Of a stretch of 64,000 bases of DNA, positions 54,035 through 64,000 are shown in pieces. Under the pieces are notes generated by a model. That model made no database searches, had not been told where the DNA came from, and worked only from the letters and a program-made list of their open reading frames with translations. Made by a program: the position numbers and the translations under genes. Numbering within the stretch: the first letter of the stretch is position 1; the number at the start of each line of letters is the position of its first letter. The stretch comes from Sorex araneus (Eukaryota; Chordata; Mammalia; Eulipotyphla; Soricidae): assembly GCF_027595985.1 (NCBI RefSeq), contig NC_073304.1, positions 215,542,500-215,606,499 of the forward strand, read 5' to 3'.

Positions 54035-54175
54035 CTCTCTGACCTCGAGTGCGTGGCAGCTGTCAGAGTGTCTGTTGTTCCTTTTGTACAACGGGAATGA
54101 TTATAACGACTTCTCAGGGTTTCAGTAAAGACTCAGCAAAATACTATACATAAAGTGCTTAGCCTCTGCCTAGAA
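54035..54175 (-). mobile_element. MIR ancient SINE
   Basis: TTTTGTACAACGGGAATGAT, then CAGGGTTTCAGTAAAGACTC and ATAAAGTGCTTAGCCTCTGC match antisense MIR. Confidence 0.7.
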
Positions 54176-54179
54176 AACA

Positions 54180-54635
54180 AGGAAATCAAAATAGGGACTC
54201 CTTCCCTCATCTCGCTCTTGCTGCTGGGAACTCGGTGGATGAGACAATAGACAATGGAAAAGGGTCGAGGAACGGAACCACAAAGGAGAGTTTGTTGAAA
54301 TCCAGAAGGATGGCAGAGGAGAAGGAAGAGGACTGCAGGAGGGAAAGGAGGCTGAGAACTCGGGGAACCAGGAGGGAAGGTTGGAAGAGATGGATCAAGG
54401 GGAGAGGGATAGACAGACTGCAGGTAGGGATGGACAGACACAGATGGGAGAGGAATCTGGGGTGACCAAGCCCCGGGAAGAGAAGCAGCTGGCGGGAGAC
54501 AGACAGGAGGAGCCAGAGAAGACAGAACTGGAGGGTGGCCAGAGTAAGCCCTGTGAAGCCGCGGCAGGACAGACAGACTGAGAGCGAGCAGGGAAAAGCA
54601 TGAGACAGACGGACAGATGGCAGGGACAAGAGGGT
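54180..54635. other. Purine-rich unique sequence
   Basis: Strongly AG-rich strand with many ACAGACAGA motifs. No gene. Confidence 0.45.
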
Positions 54636-54639
54636 GCCC

Positions 54640-54800
54640 TGGGTTGCCTGCATTCTGCTGTGTTTACCAGCTAATTGAGTTAAATTGTTGTCAGAGATGT
54701 AATTAAAGGGTAGAGAGAGCGCTCTGGCAGGCCCGAAACAGATGGAGGGGGCTTTAATTGGTAATTAAATTCTTCCCTGGCAGCTGAGGAAGGAGCTTGT
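54640..54800. promoter_or_regulatory. Candidate conserved enhancer, homeodomain-type sites
   Basis: A 130-bp A/T-rich island in a GC-rich, SINE-free context. It has a FOX-like TGTTTAC at 54661-54667, TAATTG at 54672-54677, GTAATTAAA at 54699-54707 and a paired TTTAATTGGTAATTAAA at 54753-54769. It has the look of a conserved vertebrate non-coding element, but no alignment was possible. Confidence 0.45.
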
Positions 54801-55970
54801 GCCTCAGCCCCCACAAGGCCACGGGTGGCCTTCCCCCCACTCCCAGCCCCTGTCAAGGCCTCTTTGGGAGGAGGCTGGGCTCCGCACACCAGCAGCCTGG
54901 CAGGCAGGGGGTGGGGGGAGGCCTGGTAATTGCCAGGGAATGCCAAAACCACCCTCTTCCCCCACACACACACCCTGTGCTGGGGGTGGCAAGACGGTCA
55001 CCCCCCAGCCAGCAACGATCTAGGACTTCCTACCCAGTGCCTGGCACTCCCCTTGGGATCTCAGGGCGGGCGGATGGGCGCCGGTGCTCCTTCTGATCTG
55101 CTCAGGAAGGCTTCATTGGTTTAGCCGGGTGGACCCATCTGGTTCTGCCTCCCCTGAGCCCTGAGCATCTGCCTCCTCCCTGCTCCCCTCCCTGCCAGGA
55201 GCTACTGAGCAGACACTGGTAGATCCTGGTCTGGCCCTGCCCGCCCTCCACACCCCATGCTCATCCTTGCCACCGGCCCTCAGCAACCCCAGCCCGGCAG
55301 TCCATCAGCCAGGGAGCAGGGCAGCGGCCTTGCAGGCTCGGACGGTCAGTCTGGACTGAAGAGCGCTCAGCTCCCATCTCAGTCTGACCTGCATTTCACT
55401 GTCCCTGGAAGGATGAAACCCACGTATACGCCGAAACCCACATGTTCCCGTCCTGCTCCATTCCAGAGAGATGAGTGAGAGCAAAGAGCGGGGCCCTATA
55501 TAAGAAAGCTTGAGGGGATGTTGGGCCCAGCCAGTTCCTCCAAGGCAGACACGGGAGGGATTGTAAAAAGGTGCGAGACAGCGAAGCCATAATCCAGCAG
55601 AGCGTCTGTGAAAGCCAGTTCCAGCAGACAGGGCATCCTTGGGAAGCCGGCGTCACTCTCCTGTTAGGGCTCAGCTGATCAAACAGCAGTTCTTTGTCTT
55701 GCCCAGGGCTCCAGGGAGCCCAGTGTGTGTGGTGTGGTGTGGTGTGTGTGTGTGTGGGGGGGGGCACACAGTGGGATGGGATTGAGAAGAGAGGGCTTCT
55801 GGGAAGATACTCAGAATAGCAGAAAGGCCCCGGGGCTTAATCAGCTCAGGGTTTTCACTGGTTTGTCCCAATCCACCCAACCATCTTGGACTCTCCTTAT
55901 GTCATAGCCTTGCTCTCATTTTCTTACTTCCCCAACCCCATGTCCTCTCTCCCCACACCACAACATTTTT
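54801..55970. other. Unique GC-rich sequence
   Basis: No SINE or supported gene. A GT/G-rich tract is at 55721-55763. Confidence 0.5.
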
Positions 55971-55976
55971 AGTATT

Positions 55977-56646
55977 TGTTTATTTTTTTGTTGGGGGCAA
56001 CACCCAGTAGTGCTCAGGAGTTACTCCTGGCTCTATATTCAGAAATTGCTCCTGGTAGTGCTCAGGGAATCATATAGGGTGCTGGGAATTGAACCGGGGT
56101 CAGCCACATGCAAGGCAAACACCCTCCCCGCTGTACTGTCGCTCCAGCCCCTAACATTGTTAGTTTAATTCTGATTCCCTGACAAGGCCAAGAGTCACAG
56201 CCTTTGTGCTCACCACTGTCTCCCGCGCTCCTAATGCAGAGCTTGCAAGAGAGTAGATGCTGCGGGAAATTTTGTGGGTTTTTTTTTCTTTTTTGGGTCA
56301 CACCCGGCAATGCACAAGGGTTCCCTCCTGGCTTATTCCTGGCAATGCTCAGGGGACCATATGGAATTATGGGAATTGAACCCGGGTTGGCCTTGTGCAA
56401 GGCAAATGCCCTATCCACTGTGCTATTGCTCCAGCCCCCTGCGATAAATATTGTGGCATAAATAAATAAACCCAGAGGGATTCGAGTGCTAGTACAAAGG
56501 GTAGGAGCCTTGAATGTGGCCAACCTGGATTCAATCCCTGGCATCCCATACAGTCCCCTGAGTCCTACTGACTCTTGGCTTTGAGCTTTGACTATGGGGT
56601 GCCGGAGATCGAAAAGTGCCCTACCCACTGTACTATCTCTCAGCCC
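55977..56646. mobile_element. SINE cluster
   Basis: Antisense copies at 55977-56150 and 56280-56440 (the latter with a deletion in the body), then an old sense piece (56472-56562) and an antisense piece (56568-56646). Confidence 0.8.
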
Positions 56647-56848
56647 CAAGAACAGGCAAGCTTGGGAAAGTCGAGCTGTGTATTCTTCCCAGAAGTTAAG
56701 CAAATAAAGTGGGGAGACTCACTGATTGAGTGAGCCCTTCCAAAGCAAACTACAGGGGCTTACAGTTGTGGGGACCATGCTCTCCTTTCTCCAGTACAAA
56801 GACAAAAAATATTCACTTTTTCCTTTTTAATAGACTTATTAATTTACA

Positions 56849-56849
<1 letters not shown>

Positions 56850-56892
<43 letters not shown>
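56850..56892. repeat. (TA)n microsatellite
   Basis: Perfect TA run of 43 bases at the 3' (left) edge of an antisense SINE. Confidence 0.95.
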
Positions 56893-56895
<3 letters not shown>

Positions 56896-57056
56896 CTTTT
56901 GGGTCACACCAGCGATGCTCAGGGGTTAGTCCTGGCTCTGCACTCAGGAATCACTCCTGGAGGTGCTCGGGGGACCATATGGGATGCCGGGGGCCGAACC
57001 TGAATTGGCCATGTGCAAGGCAAATGCCCTGCCCGCTGTACTATCGCTACGACCCT
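56893..57056 (-). mobile_element. SINE with (TA)n in place of poly(A)
   Basis: Antisense copy from TTTTGGGTCACACCAGCG to CTATCGCTACGACCC. Sequence on either side (AATTTACAGTAT; TTGGTTTACAGTAT) suggests the target. Confidence 0.88.
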
Positions 57057-57320
57057 TGGTTTACAGTATTATAGAACTTGGTGGGTTTAGCTCTATACAT
57101 GTATAGAATTTACTACATCCACCTCCAATGTTTCAGCATCACTCCACCACCCAGAAGACCCCTCTATGCATTCTTCCAACCTGCCCCTTTCCCCTTTCCA
57201 CCAGAGTTGTCACAGAGGCTAGGAAATAGTTTTGTTGTTATTTTTGCCTGTTTGTTGGATTTGGTTATTCATATTTCACATGTAAGGAGAACGATCTGGG
57301 AATTACAAAAGACCAGATTT
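57057..57320. other. Unclassified, possibly old LINE sequence
   Basis: CACTCCACCACCCAGAAGAC and ACTACATCCACCTCCAATG resemble degraded L1-type 3' sequence. Not certain. Confidence 0.3.
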
Positions 57321-57325
57321 TATTA

Positions 57326-58079
57326 TTATTATTATTATTTTGCTTTTTGGGTCACACTCGGCAAAGCACAGGGGTTACTCCTGACTCTGAACTCAGGAAT
57401 TACTCCTGGTGGTGCCCAGAGGACCATATGGGATACTGGGAACCGAACCTGGGTCAGCCGCGTGCAAGGCAAACACCCTACTCACTGTGCTATCGCTCTA
57501 GCCCTCCCCAATTTTATTTGTTCATTTACTTATTTTTTGGGACACACCTGGTGGTGTTCAGGGTTTTCTCCTGGCTCTGTTCTCAGGAATCACTCCTGGT
57601 GGGCTTGGGGGATCATATGGGATGTTGGGGATCGAACCCAAGTGAGCAACATACAAGGCAAGCACCTTACCCTCTGTACTATCTCTCTGGCTCCAGAGAA
57701 GACCAAGTTTTATTTTACTTTATTTTTGGTTTGGGGGATACACCTACAGGTGCTCTGGGCTTACTCCTGGCACTGCACTCAGGGACCACTCCTGGTGAGC
57801 TTGAGGGGTTATATGGGATGCTGGGGATCGAACCTGGGTCAGTCATGTGCAAGGCAAGTGTTCTACTTGCCGTACGATAGCTCTGACCCCAAAATAAAAA
57901 TATTTATTTATTTATTGGCTGTTTGGGTCACACTGGACACAGCTCAGGGGATACTCCTGGCTCTACACCCAAGGATTACTCCTGGTGGCGCTTGAAGGAC
58001 CATATGGGATACTAGGAATCAAACCCGGGTCTGCTGCATTCAAGACGAAAGCCCTACTCGCTGTATTATCACTCTGGCC
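57326..58079 (-). mobile_element. Four antisense SINEs head to tail
   Basis: Copies at 57326-57504, 57525-57694, 57714-57888 and 57890-58079, each beginning with a T-rich or (TTTA)n tail. Continuous SINE for 750 bp. Confidence 0.92.
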
Positions 58080-58590
58080 CAAGACCAAATTATAAATGAA
58101 CATAATTTGAACCCTTGTTTAGGAGCCTCGTTCCATGAAACTGTCCTGAAGTGCAAACTCACAGAAGGTGGGTGGCTTGGAGCTAAGAGAACCCTCCTTT
58201 GGTCTCTGGCTGGCATCATTCCTGCCATCTCGACTCCCCCCAGGTGGCTTCTGCTCCTTTCTCTGCCTGCATGGACCCACAGATCACATCACTTCCCTTC
58301 AGGTCAGGGGGCAGCATTGGGGAGGTGAGGCCGGAAGAAGAGAAGGGCGACATGTCTGCCCCCATGGCAGTCTCGTCCTCCTGCCTCCCGGGGAGTGACC
58401 TGGAGGCTCAAGATGGCTCCAGAAGCCACCACAAGGCAGGGGGAAGCAACGAGAGTTGTTTCCTGCCAAGTCTTGGTTAGCCAAGTACAGTTGTAAAGTC
58501 CAAGCCTCTTTATTGCTTTTCCTTCCTGCATTATCTCTTGGGGCCTGTTGTTGAGACTTGCAGAATGTAGAGCGGGAGCCCATCCCAACC
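58080..58590. other. Unique intergenic sequence
   Basis: Nothing recognised. Confidence 0.45.
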
Positions 58591-58592
58591 TT

Positions 58593-58777
58593 CTGGTACA
58601 ATCATTTTTTGGGGGGGTCACATCCGGCGATACTCCTGGGTATGCACTCAGGAATTACTCCTGGAAGTACTCAGGGGACCATATGGGATTCTGGGGATCA
58701 AACCCGGGTCAGCCGCATGCAAGGCAAATGCCCTACCCGCTGTGCTATCGCTCCAGCCCCTGGTACAATCATTTTTT
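58593..58777 (-). mobile_element. Young SINE with perfect target duplication
   Basis: Antisense copy 58611-58759 between CTGGTACAATCATTTTTT at 58593-58610 and 58760-58777. It lacks its AAAAAGC end and has a short body deletion. Confidence 0.95.
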
Positions 58778-58956
58778 AAGCCCTGGATTTAGCCAAAGTT
58801 TGCTGGTCATTGGGGGGAGTGTACTTCCACTTCTGCTAAAGAAATACTGCTTTTCTTGGTTTCGTGTTTGAGTTTAGGTCAGTGGCACGCTAGTAAAGTT
58901 GTAACAGTGGGGGCTCATGGATGTGGTGGTAGAAAATCTTGATGTGCAATATTTCC

Positions 58957-59135
58957 CTATTTTTTGTGGGGTGGAGGGTTGGGTCACATCTGGCAATGCT
59001 CAGGGATTACTCCTGGCTCTCCACTCTGGAAATCACTCCTGCCAGTACTCGGACCCTATGGGGTGCTGGGGATCGAACCCGGGTTGGCTGGGTGCAAGGC
59101 AAGCGCCCTACCCACTGTACTATTTTCCCAGCCCC
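58957..59135 (-). mobile_element. SINE
   Basis: Antisense copy, GGGTTGGGTCACATCTGGC to CTATTTTCCCAGCCCC. Confidence 0.9.
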
Positions 59136-59280
59136 AACATTTGCCTATTTCTATGGTGTAAATGCTCTTGTGAAAGCTCATTCCAGACTGCTGACTAGAA
59201 ATCAGCCCGTGCAGAGTGGAGAGGCACCAGGGTTTGGCCACTCCTGAAGCCACTCTAGTTCCATCAGTGACAGCGCTAGT

Positions 59281-59860
59281 TCTTTTTTTCTTTTTTTTTT
59301 TTTTTTGTCTTTTTGGATCAGACCCAGTGATGCTCAGGGGTTACTCCTAGCTCTGCACTCAGGAAATCACTCCTGGCGGTGCTTGGGGGACCATGAAGAT
59401 GAGACATGAAACTAGCTCTGGGGTCAGAGGCATGATCCTTGCATGCTCAAGGTCCTGAGTTTGATCCTGGCACCACGTGATCCCCAGAACACTGCCAGGC
59501 ATGTCCTTGGAGGCCCTTAAGCACCTTCAGGTAGAGCCCTGTGGCCCCTGACCATGGGGCCCCGGAGGCCCCCAGCAGCACTAGGCTAGAGCTGTATCAC
59601 ATGGCCAGACCCAAGCGTTGAGCCTGGTTGACCAAGGGTCACCAGGACTATCCCGCAGACCCCTGAACTTTGCTTGGGAAGTCCCTCCCCTCAAATAATA
59701 AAAGATGCAGCACGCAACCTGGGAACAGTTCAGCGGCCAAGCATCTGCTTTGCAAGCATGAGGCTGCAAAAGCTGGAGGCTGGCACCGCCCCACAGAGCC
59801 TGGCAGCGCTGCCATTGGTGACCCCTGGCAACACACAACAAAGGGTGTGACCTCCGACAC
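59281..59860. mobile_element. SINE cluster of mixed types
   Basis: 5'-truncated antisense young copy (59281-59393), then sense copies of the older Ala-like subfamily at 59404-59560 (GATCCTTGCATGCTC) and 59712-59860 (ATCTGCTTTGCAAGCATGAG). Confidence 0.75.
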
Positions 59861-59980
59861 ACTGCAGCGAAGTGCCACAGCCATGTGTGAGAGCGCCGCT
59901 GCTAAATCTGGGACCCCTGGCCATTGAGACACCAACAAAGAGGACGGGGGATGGGGGGCGGGGCGGGGGCATGAAAAAAA

Positions 59981-60180
59981 AAAGAATTAAAGAGGAGGGG
60001 CTGGAGTGATAGCACAGTGGGTAGGGCGTTTGCCTTGCATGCGGCCGACCCGGGTTCGATTCCCAGCATCCCATATGGTCCCCTGAGCAGCGCCAGGGGT
60101 AATTCCTGAGTACAGAGCCAGGAGTGACCCCTGTTCATCGCCGGATGTGACCCAAAAAAAAAAAAAAAGAATTAAAGAGG
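59981..60180 (+). mobile_element. Young SINE with perfect target duplication
   Basis: Full-length sense copy between AAAGAATTAAAGAGG at 59981-59995 and 60166-60180. Confidence 0.96.
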
Positions 60181-60260
60181 GGGCCGCGAGGCCAGACAGA
60201 GTTAAAGCATTGCCGAGAGTCATACAGCAAACCGGAAGCTGATCCCCAGCTTCCTTGTGG
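60178..60260 (+). mobile_element. MIR-like remnant
   Basis: AGAGTTAAAGCATTGCCGAG, AGTCATACAGCAAACCGGAA resembles the MIR segment after the core. Confidence 0.45.
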
Positions 60261-60279
60261 CACCCCCATCAGTCCTGTT

Positions 60280-60300
60280 CAGCTGCGCCCCCTACAGCTG
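60280..60300 (-). promoter_or_regulatory. Candidate CTCF site
   Basis: CTGCGCCCCCTACAGCTGG on the + strand; its reverse complement TGTAGGGGGCGCAG fits the CTCF core. Motif only. Confidence 0.45.
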
Positions 60301-61920
60301 GGAGGGAAGCAGAGTCAGCGAGGGCAGATGCCCCAGCAGCCCCCACGGCTCCTGCCACCCGCCTGTCTGGGAACAGGTCGCTGCTGCTCCTCACCCTTCT
60401 AGAACCCCAAGTCGAAGGAGTCCTCTTTCCCATCGACCTCCTTCCCATCCTCCGGGAGCGAACTGTTCCCCCACTCTGGATTGCAGGAGTACCCCCAGCC
60501 CCTTTCCCCAAGTCCACCCCCAAACCTCCCTCCACCCTTGGGGAATGCGCTGTGTGTGGCCAAGGGGCGGAGAGAGAACAAGCCCTTTCAGACAAGCCCG
60601 GGAATGATGGTTTTCGCAGCTGTTACGTTTCTTCCTGGGAAAGTGTCCATGGGGGGGGCGAGGGGGGGTGGGAGTGTGTGGGGGGGTATGATGAGTGCTC
60701 AGGGAGGACCTTGATCTTCTGGCGCCCTCGGTTGTAGCGGTGGCGCCGCTACTGATCTGGGGTGCGTCTCCTCCCCTCCCCTCTCTAGGTGTCAGTTTCC
60801 CCATCTGTACAACAAACAGAAGGCAGGAGTCTTCTTCGCAGCGTCTCTTTCTTCTTAAACCCCATGAATTACTGGGGACCTAGGAGCTCACCCAATAGTA
60901 TTTCTTGCTCACCCCACCTCCGGCACCCCACCCTTTTGCCTGCTTCAAAAGGGTGCCTTCTGTGTGCATCTGAAGATGCACCCCACTCCACAGGCACCCC
61001 CCCTGGCTCCCTCCCCCCAGTTCTCTGTATGTGGCTAGTCGCCCGGGACTACCCTGGGGCGCCCCAGCCTGGCAGCTTGACTCCAGGCTCCCACCAGAGA
61101 CTCTTTGTCTGCGTTTCTTCCCCACAAACCAGGTCACAGTGCCAAGGAGAAGGAATGAGCGGCGGGAAGGGGTCAGCTTTTTCCCAGCCCCTGCCCTGTC
61201 CACTTCTCCCCGTTCCAGTCTGATTTGCAGACTGAGGCAGGCGAGGGCTGTCTGGGAGAAGATGGAGGACACAGGGAGATGGGGAAAGAATCCTGTGCAC
61301 CCCCCCAAATCAGTCCTGTATCTCCTCATCCCACGGCCCCCCCACTCCATGAAAAGAAAATGGGTCACAGTCCACAAGGGCCATTATTACCAATGTGCTC
61401 CCACCCCCGCTGCCCCAGAGATCTCGGCCCTCCCCCCACAGATCTCATTAAGGGGTCGCCGCTTATGCTTCCCAGCCGCCCCCCATCCATCTTTGGCCAC
61501 GGATGACAGACTGGCCCGGGGGCTGATGTCCGGCAGGTGACAGGGTTAATGGCAGGAGAGGGCAGAGGGCAGAGGGCAGTCAGCTCCAGTGGTGGAAGGG
61601 CAGCCTGTGGAGGCCCTGGGCCCATTCCAGCTGGGCGGCCCCTCAAATTACAGCACCTGGGGTGGGGGGGAGGGGGATCGTGCTGGACCCGCCCATCCCC
61701 AAGGAAGCAAGATGGGCACCAAGGAAGCAGATGGTAGAGCAGAGAATGTGAGCCCGGGGAGAGAAGATGCTTATAAGGAGGAGACAGACTGGAAAGAAGT
61801 GGGGGGAACTTGTGCAGGGCTCCTTCCCTGGCCTCCCCTTCAATGTTCTTTCGGGCAAGAGACACAGATCTGGGATCAAGGAAGTAGCTCAGAGGGGGAG
61901 CCCTGCTTCAAACACACAGA
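60301..61920. other. Unique GC-rich sequence
   Basis: 1.6 kb without SINEs. A short MIR-like scrap (TCAGTTTCCCCATCTGTAC) is at about 60793. No supported gene. Confidence 0.5.
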
Positions 61921-62085
61921 TGAGGGGATGGAGTGACCATAGTCCAGCGGGGAGGGCATCTGCCCTGCATGCAGCCAGCCTGGGTTCGATCTCCGGCATC
62001 CCATATAGTCCCGTGAGCCCTGCCAGGATTGACTCCTGAGTACCACTGGGTGTGACCCCCAAATCCTCCCCACAAAAAACAAACA
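61921..62085 (+). mobile_element. SINE
   Basis: Sense copy of intermediate age, TGAGGGGATGGAGTGACCAT to GGGTGTGACCCCCAAATCC. Confidence 0.85.
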
Positions 62086-62089
62086 CATA

Positions 62090-63415
62090 TATATGAGACA
62101 CATCTGAAACTTACACGCCTTCCCCCACCCGCCCAGGTTGTGAAGATGTATGAAGCCTGCGTGTTTGAGAGTCCGGCACCCGGCCCTCTCGGTCCCTCCC
62201 CCTGCCTGTTAGAACAACGATCAAACGGGCGGGTTTCCGAGGCCACAGAGCTCCAAATCCTGTCCAGAGACTTCCTGGGTGGGCCTGGGAAAGTGTCTCC
62301 ACCTCTCTGAGCCGGGACCACAGGCTGCTGGGGGATCAGGGGTGCCCCGACTGTGCATGTTCAAAGACGCCGCTGCAGTTCTCGGTGGCCGGTTTTGTTC
62401 CACAATCGCAGTTACTTTTGCTGCATCTCTCGCACTCTCAGGCTTTTCCCAGGCCTCTGCCCGGGGCCCTCCCTCGCCTGACCTCCTATATGCCCACCAT
62501 CACCTCCTCACCCTCTCTGCTCACTCCCAGGGATCAGCTGAATGCCGCTTGGGGGGCAGCTGCCCCCTTCCCTGCTCCCAGAGGGGAGGCCCCACACTGG
62601 CCAGGGTTAGTCTCTCTCGCTGAGCCTTTGAAGCCTGGGGAGGGGAGGAGCTGCCCTGTGCTCCTGACCTGGGGGGCAGGCTCAGCCCCTCACCTCCCCA
62701 CCTCCTGCAGGGGAACAATGGGCAGTGGCTCAGGCGCTGGCCAGCTGGCAGTCAGCGGAAGGGGGAGGGCCGGCTGGGAGGGGCCTCCCCAGAGCCAGCA
62801 GAAAGGGCCTGCCGGAGAGCTGCTGGTGGCTGGGGTCTCCCCGCAGGGACCCCAACGTGGAGGATATTCTGTGCAGAGGAGGGTTGCAGTGATGTCCCGT
62901 CTTGGACCCAAGCAGTCCAGAACCTTCCCAGAAGGGGCACCAGGAGCCCCTCCTCCTCGGTTCCAGGAATCCCTACAAGAGAACCCCAACCTTAGGGTGG
63001 GCAAAAGAGCCTACTAGCTCTGCTCCGCCCTCCTTCCCCAGCCCGAATGGAGCCGTGCCCCCGCCCCCCACCCAATGCTGATCGCCTCCATTAGGTCCTC
63101 AATCTTGCGAGGATAATGCATGGGCAGGCTGGCTGGGGGAGGCGGCCTCCGGCAGGGGAGCCTGGAGGCAGGAGGCAGGGCCTGAGCAGAATACCAAGCA
63201 GCTGGCAAACCTGGGCGAACTAGGAGAGGCCTGGAGGGCCTGGCTCTAGCCTCTGAGCCCCGAGCCTGCACCCCACGCCCCACGCCAGACTCACCCACTC
63301 CCCACCGTGGTGAACTTCCTGGGGGTTTCTCCCTGGGCCCTCCCTTCCCAAGACTGTTGGTGGGCACTAGAGCTCATGCAGGAAAAAAAACCCACAAGAT
63401 CAGAATTTAAAATGT
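62090..63415. other. Unique GC-rich sequence
   Basis: No SINE. A short minus-strand frame near 63068-63121 reads YPRKIEDLMEAISIG, unlike its low-complexity surroundings, but no splice-supported gene could be built. Confidence 0.45.
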
Positions 63416-63416
63416 C

Positions 63417-63572
63417 CTTGGGCCACAGAGACCAAGGCACTTGCCTTGCGTGCAGTCGACCTGAGTGTGGTGCCATGGACTGTCCCCTGATCACTATCAG
63501 GAGTGACCCCTGAGCCCAGAGCCAGCAGGAAGAAGCTCTGAGCAACTGCCAAGTGAGGCCTCCAAAGCAAAA
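63417..63572 (+). mobile_element. Old SINE
   Basis: Sense copy, GGCCACAGAGACCAAGGCAC to GCCAAGTGAGGCCTCCAAAG. Confidence 0.75.
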
Positions 63573-63812
63573 CCCTTGATGCGGGGCAGGGCAGCTCAGG
63601 CAGTTATCCCCCTCTTAATCCATCTGGCCACAACTGCCTCATGCAATTGACGCCACAGCATTCTAAAGAGAGGGCCGGGGATGGGGTCCACTGGCGGATA
63701 CATTCAGTCCTCTGGGAGGCGGTGCCTGGTCACTTATCCTAGTTCTTTGGGCCACTGCTTTCTGTTCTGCAGCTTTTTCTCTTCGGCCTTCAGCTGGGAA
63801 AACCTTCGCTGA
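63573..63812. other. Unique intergenic sequence
   Basis: Nothing recognised. Confidence 0.45.
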
Positions 63813-63816
63813 GTTT

Positions 63817-63983
63817 TTCTTGGGGAGGGAAGGAGACACACCTGGTGGTGCTCAAGGCTTATGTCTGGTTCTGCACTCAGAACTCACTTCTGGTGGGCCT
63901 GGGGGAACCGTATAGGGTGCTGGGGACCAAACCCCGGTCAGCTGCTTGCAGGGCAAGTGCCCTACATGCTGTGCCAGCCCCCG
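63817..63983 (-). mobile_element. SINE
   Basis: Antisense copy, GACACACCTGGTGGTGCTC to GCTGTGCCAGCCCC. Confidence 0.85.
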
Positions 63984-64000
63984 AGCAACCTCTTACCTCT

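Noticed and set aside
57078-57995. 305-codon + frame
   Set aside because: Made of four tandem antisense SINEs; the repeated [11 protein letters not shown]-type peptide is a SINE by-product.

Overview
This is a mammalian nuclear DNA window, almost certainly from a shrew (genus Sorex or a close relative). The species call rests on a very abundant tRNA-derived SINE. Its head carries Pol III A- and B-box-like motifs (GGTTCGATTCC), its body ends in GTGTGACCCAAAAAGC, and a poly(A) tail follows. I count roughly 110 whole or partial copies on both strands, and I recognise the consensus as the SOR-type SINE of soricid shrews.

Only one protein-coding gene can be read in full: COPZ2 (coatomer subunit zeta-2) on the + strand, with nine coding exons between 14702 and 27805 that join to a 210-residue protein. 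Its first intron holds the MIR152 hairpin (15223-15309). To the left, a CpG-rich segment with clustered CCAAT boxes (about 1380-2510) is most simply the promoter of the divergent neighbour NFE2L1, transcribed leftward, as in the human 17q21.32 order CDK5RAP3 - COPZ2 - NFE2L1. No NFE2L1 coding exon lies in the window, so this rests on position and promoter character.

Layout: 1-2510, putative NFE2L1 first intron, exon and promoter; 2520-14330, SINE-rich spacer; 14380-28165, COPZ2 with MIR152, its two large introns (2 and 6) full of SINEs; 28170-31320, a 3 kb stretch with no SINE containing two CpG-rich blocks; 31330-64000, a long COPZ2-CDK5RAP3-type intergenic region. The last region is dominated by SINEs and microsatellites, broken by repeat-poor GC-rich islands (39720-41630, 43800-45940, 53830-55976, 60260-61920, 62090-63415) that may hold regulatory elements or unannotated noncoding transcripts. 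I see no coding gene there.

The most notable non-genic structures are: a SINE joined to a LINE-like 3' tail inside one target duplication (21874-22139); SINEs carrying a different, non-poly(A) 3' end of CAGTGA-type repeats (5815, 31330, 41935); three SINEs in a row each preceded by the same 15-bp target (34421-34935); a 55-bp minisatellite (40482-40860); two local duplications (22718/23878 and 42694/44302); and RFX X-box-like sites in two orphan CpG islands. No CRISPR, operon or prokaryotic feature is present, and I found nothing that deserves to be called a new biological system.
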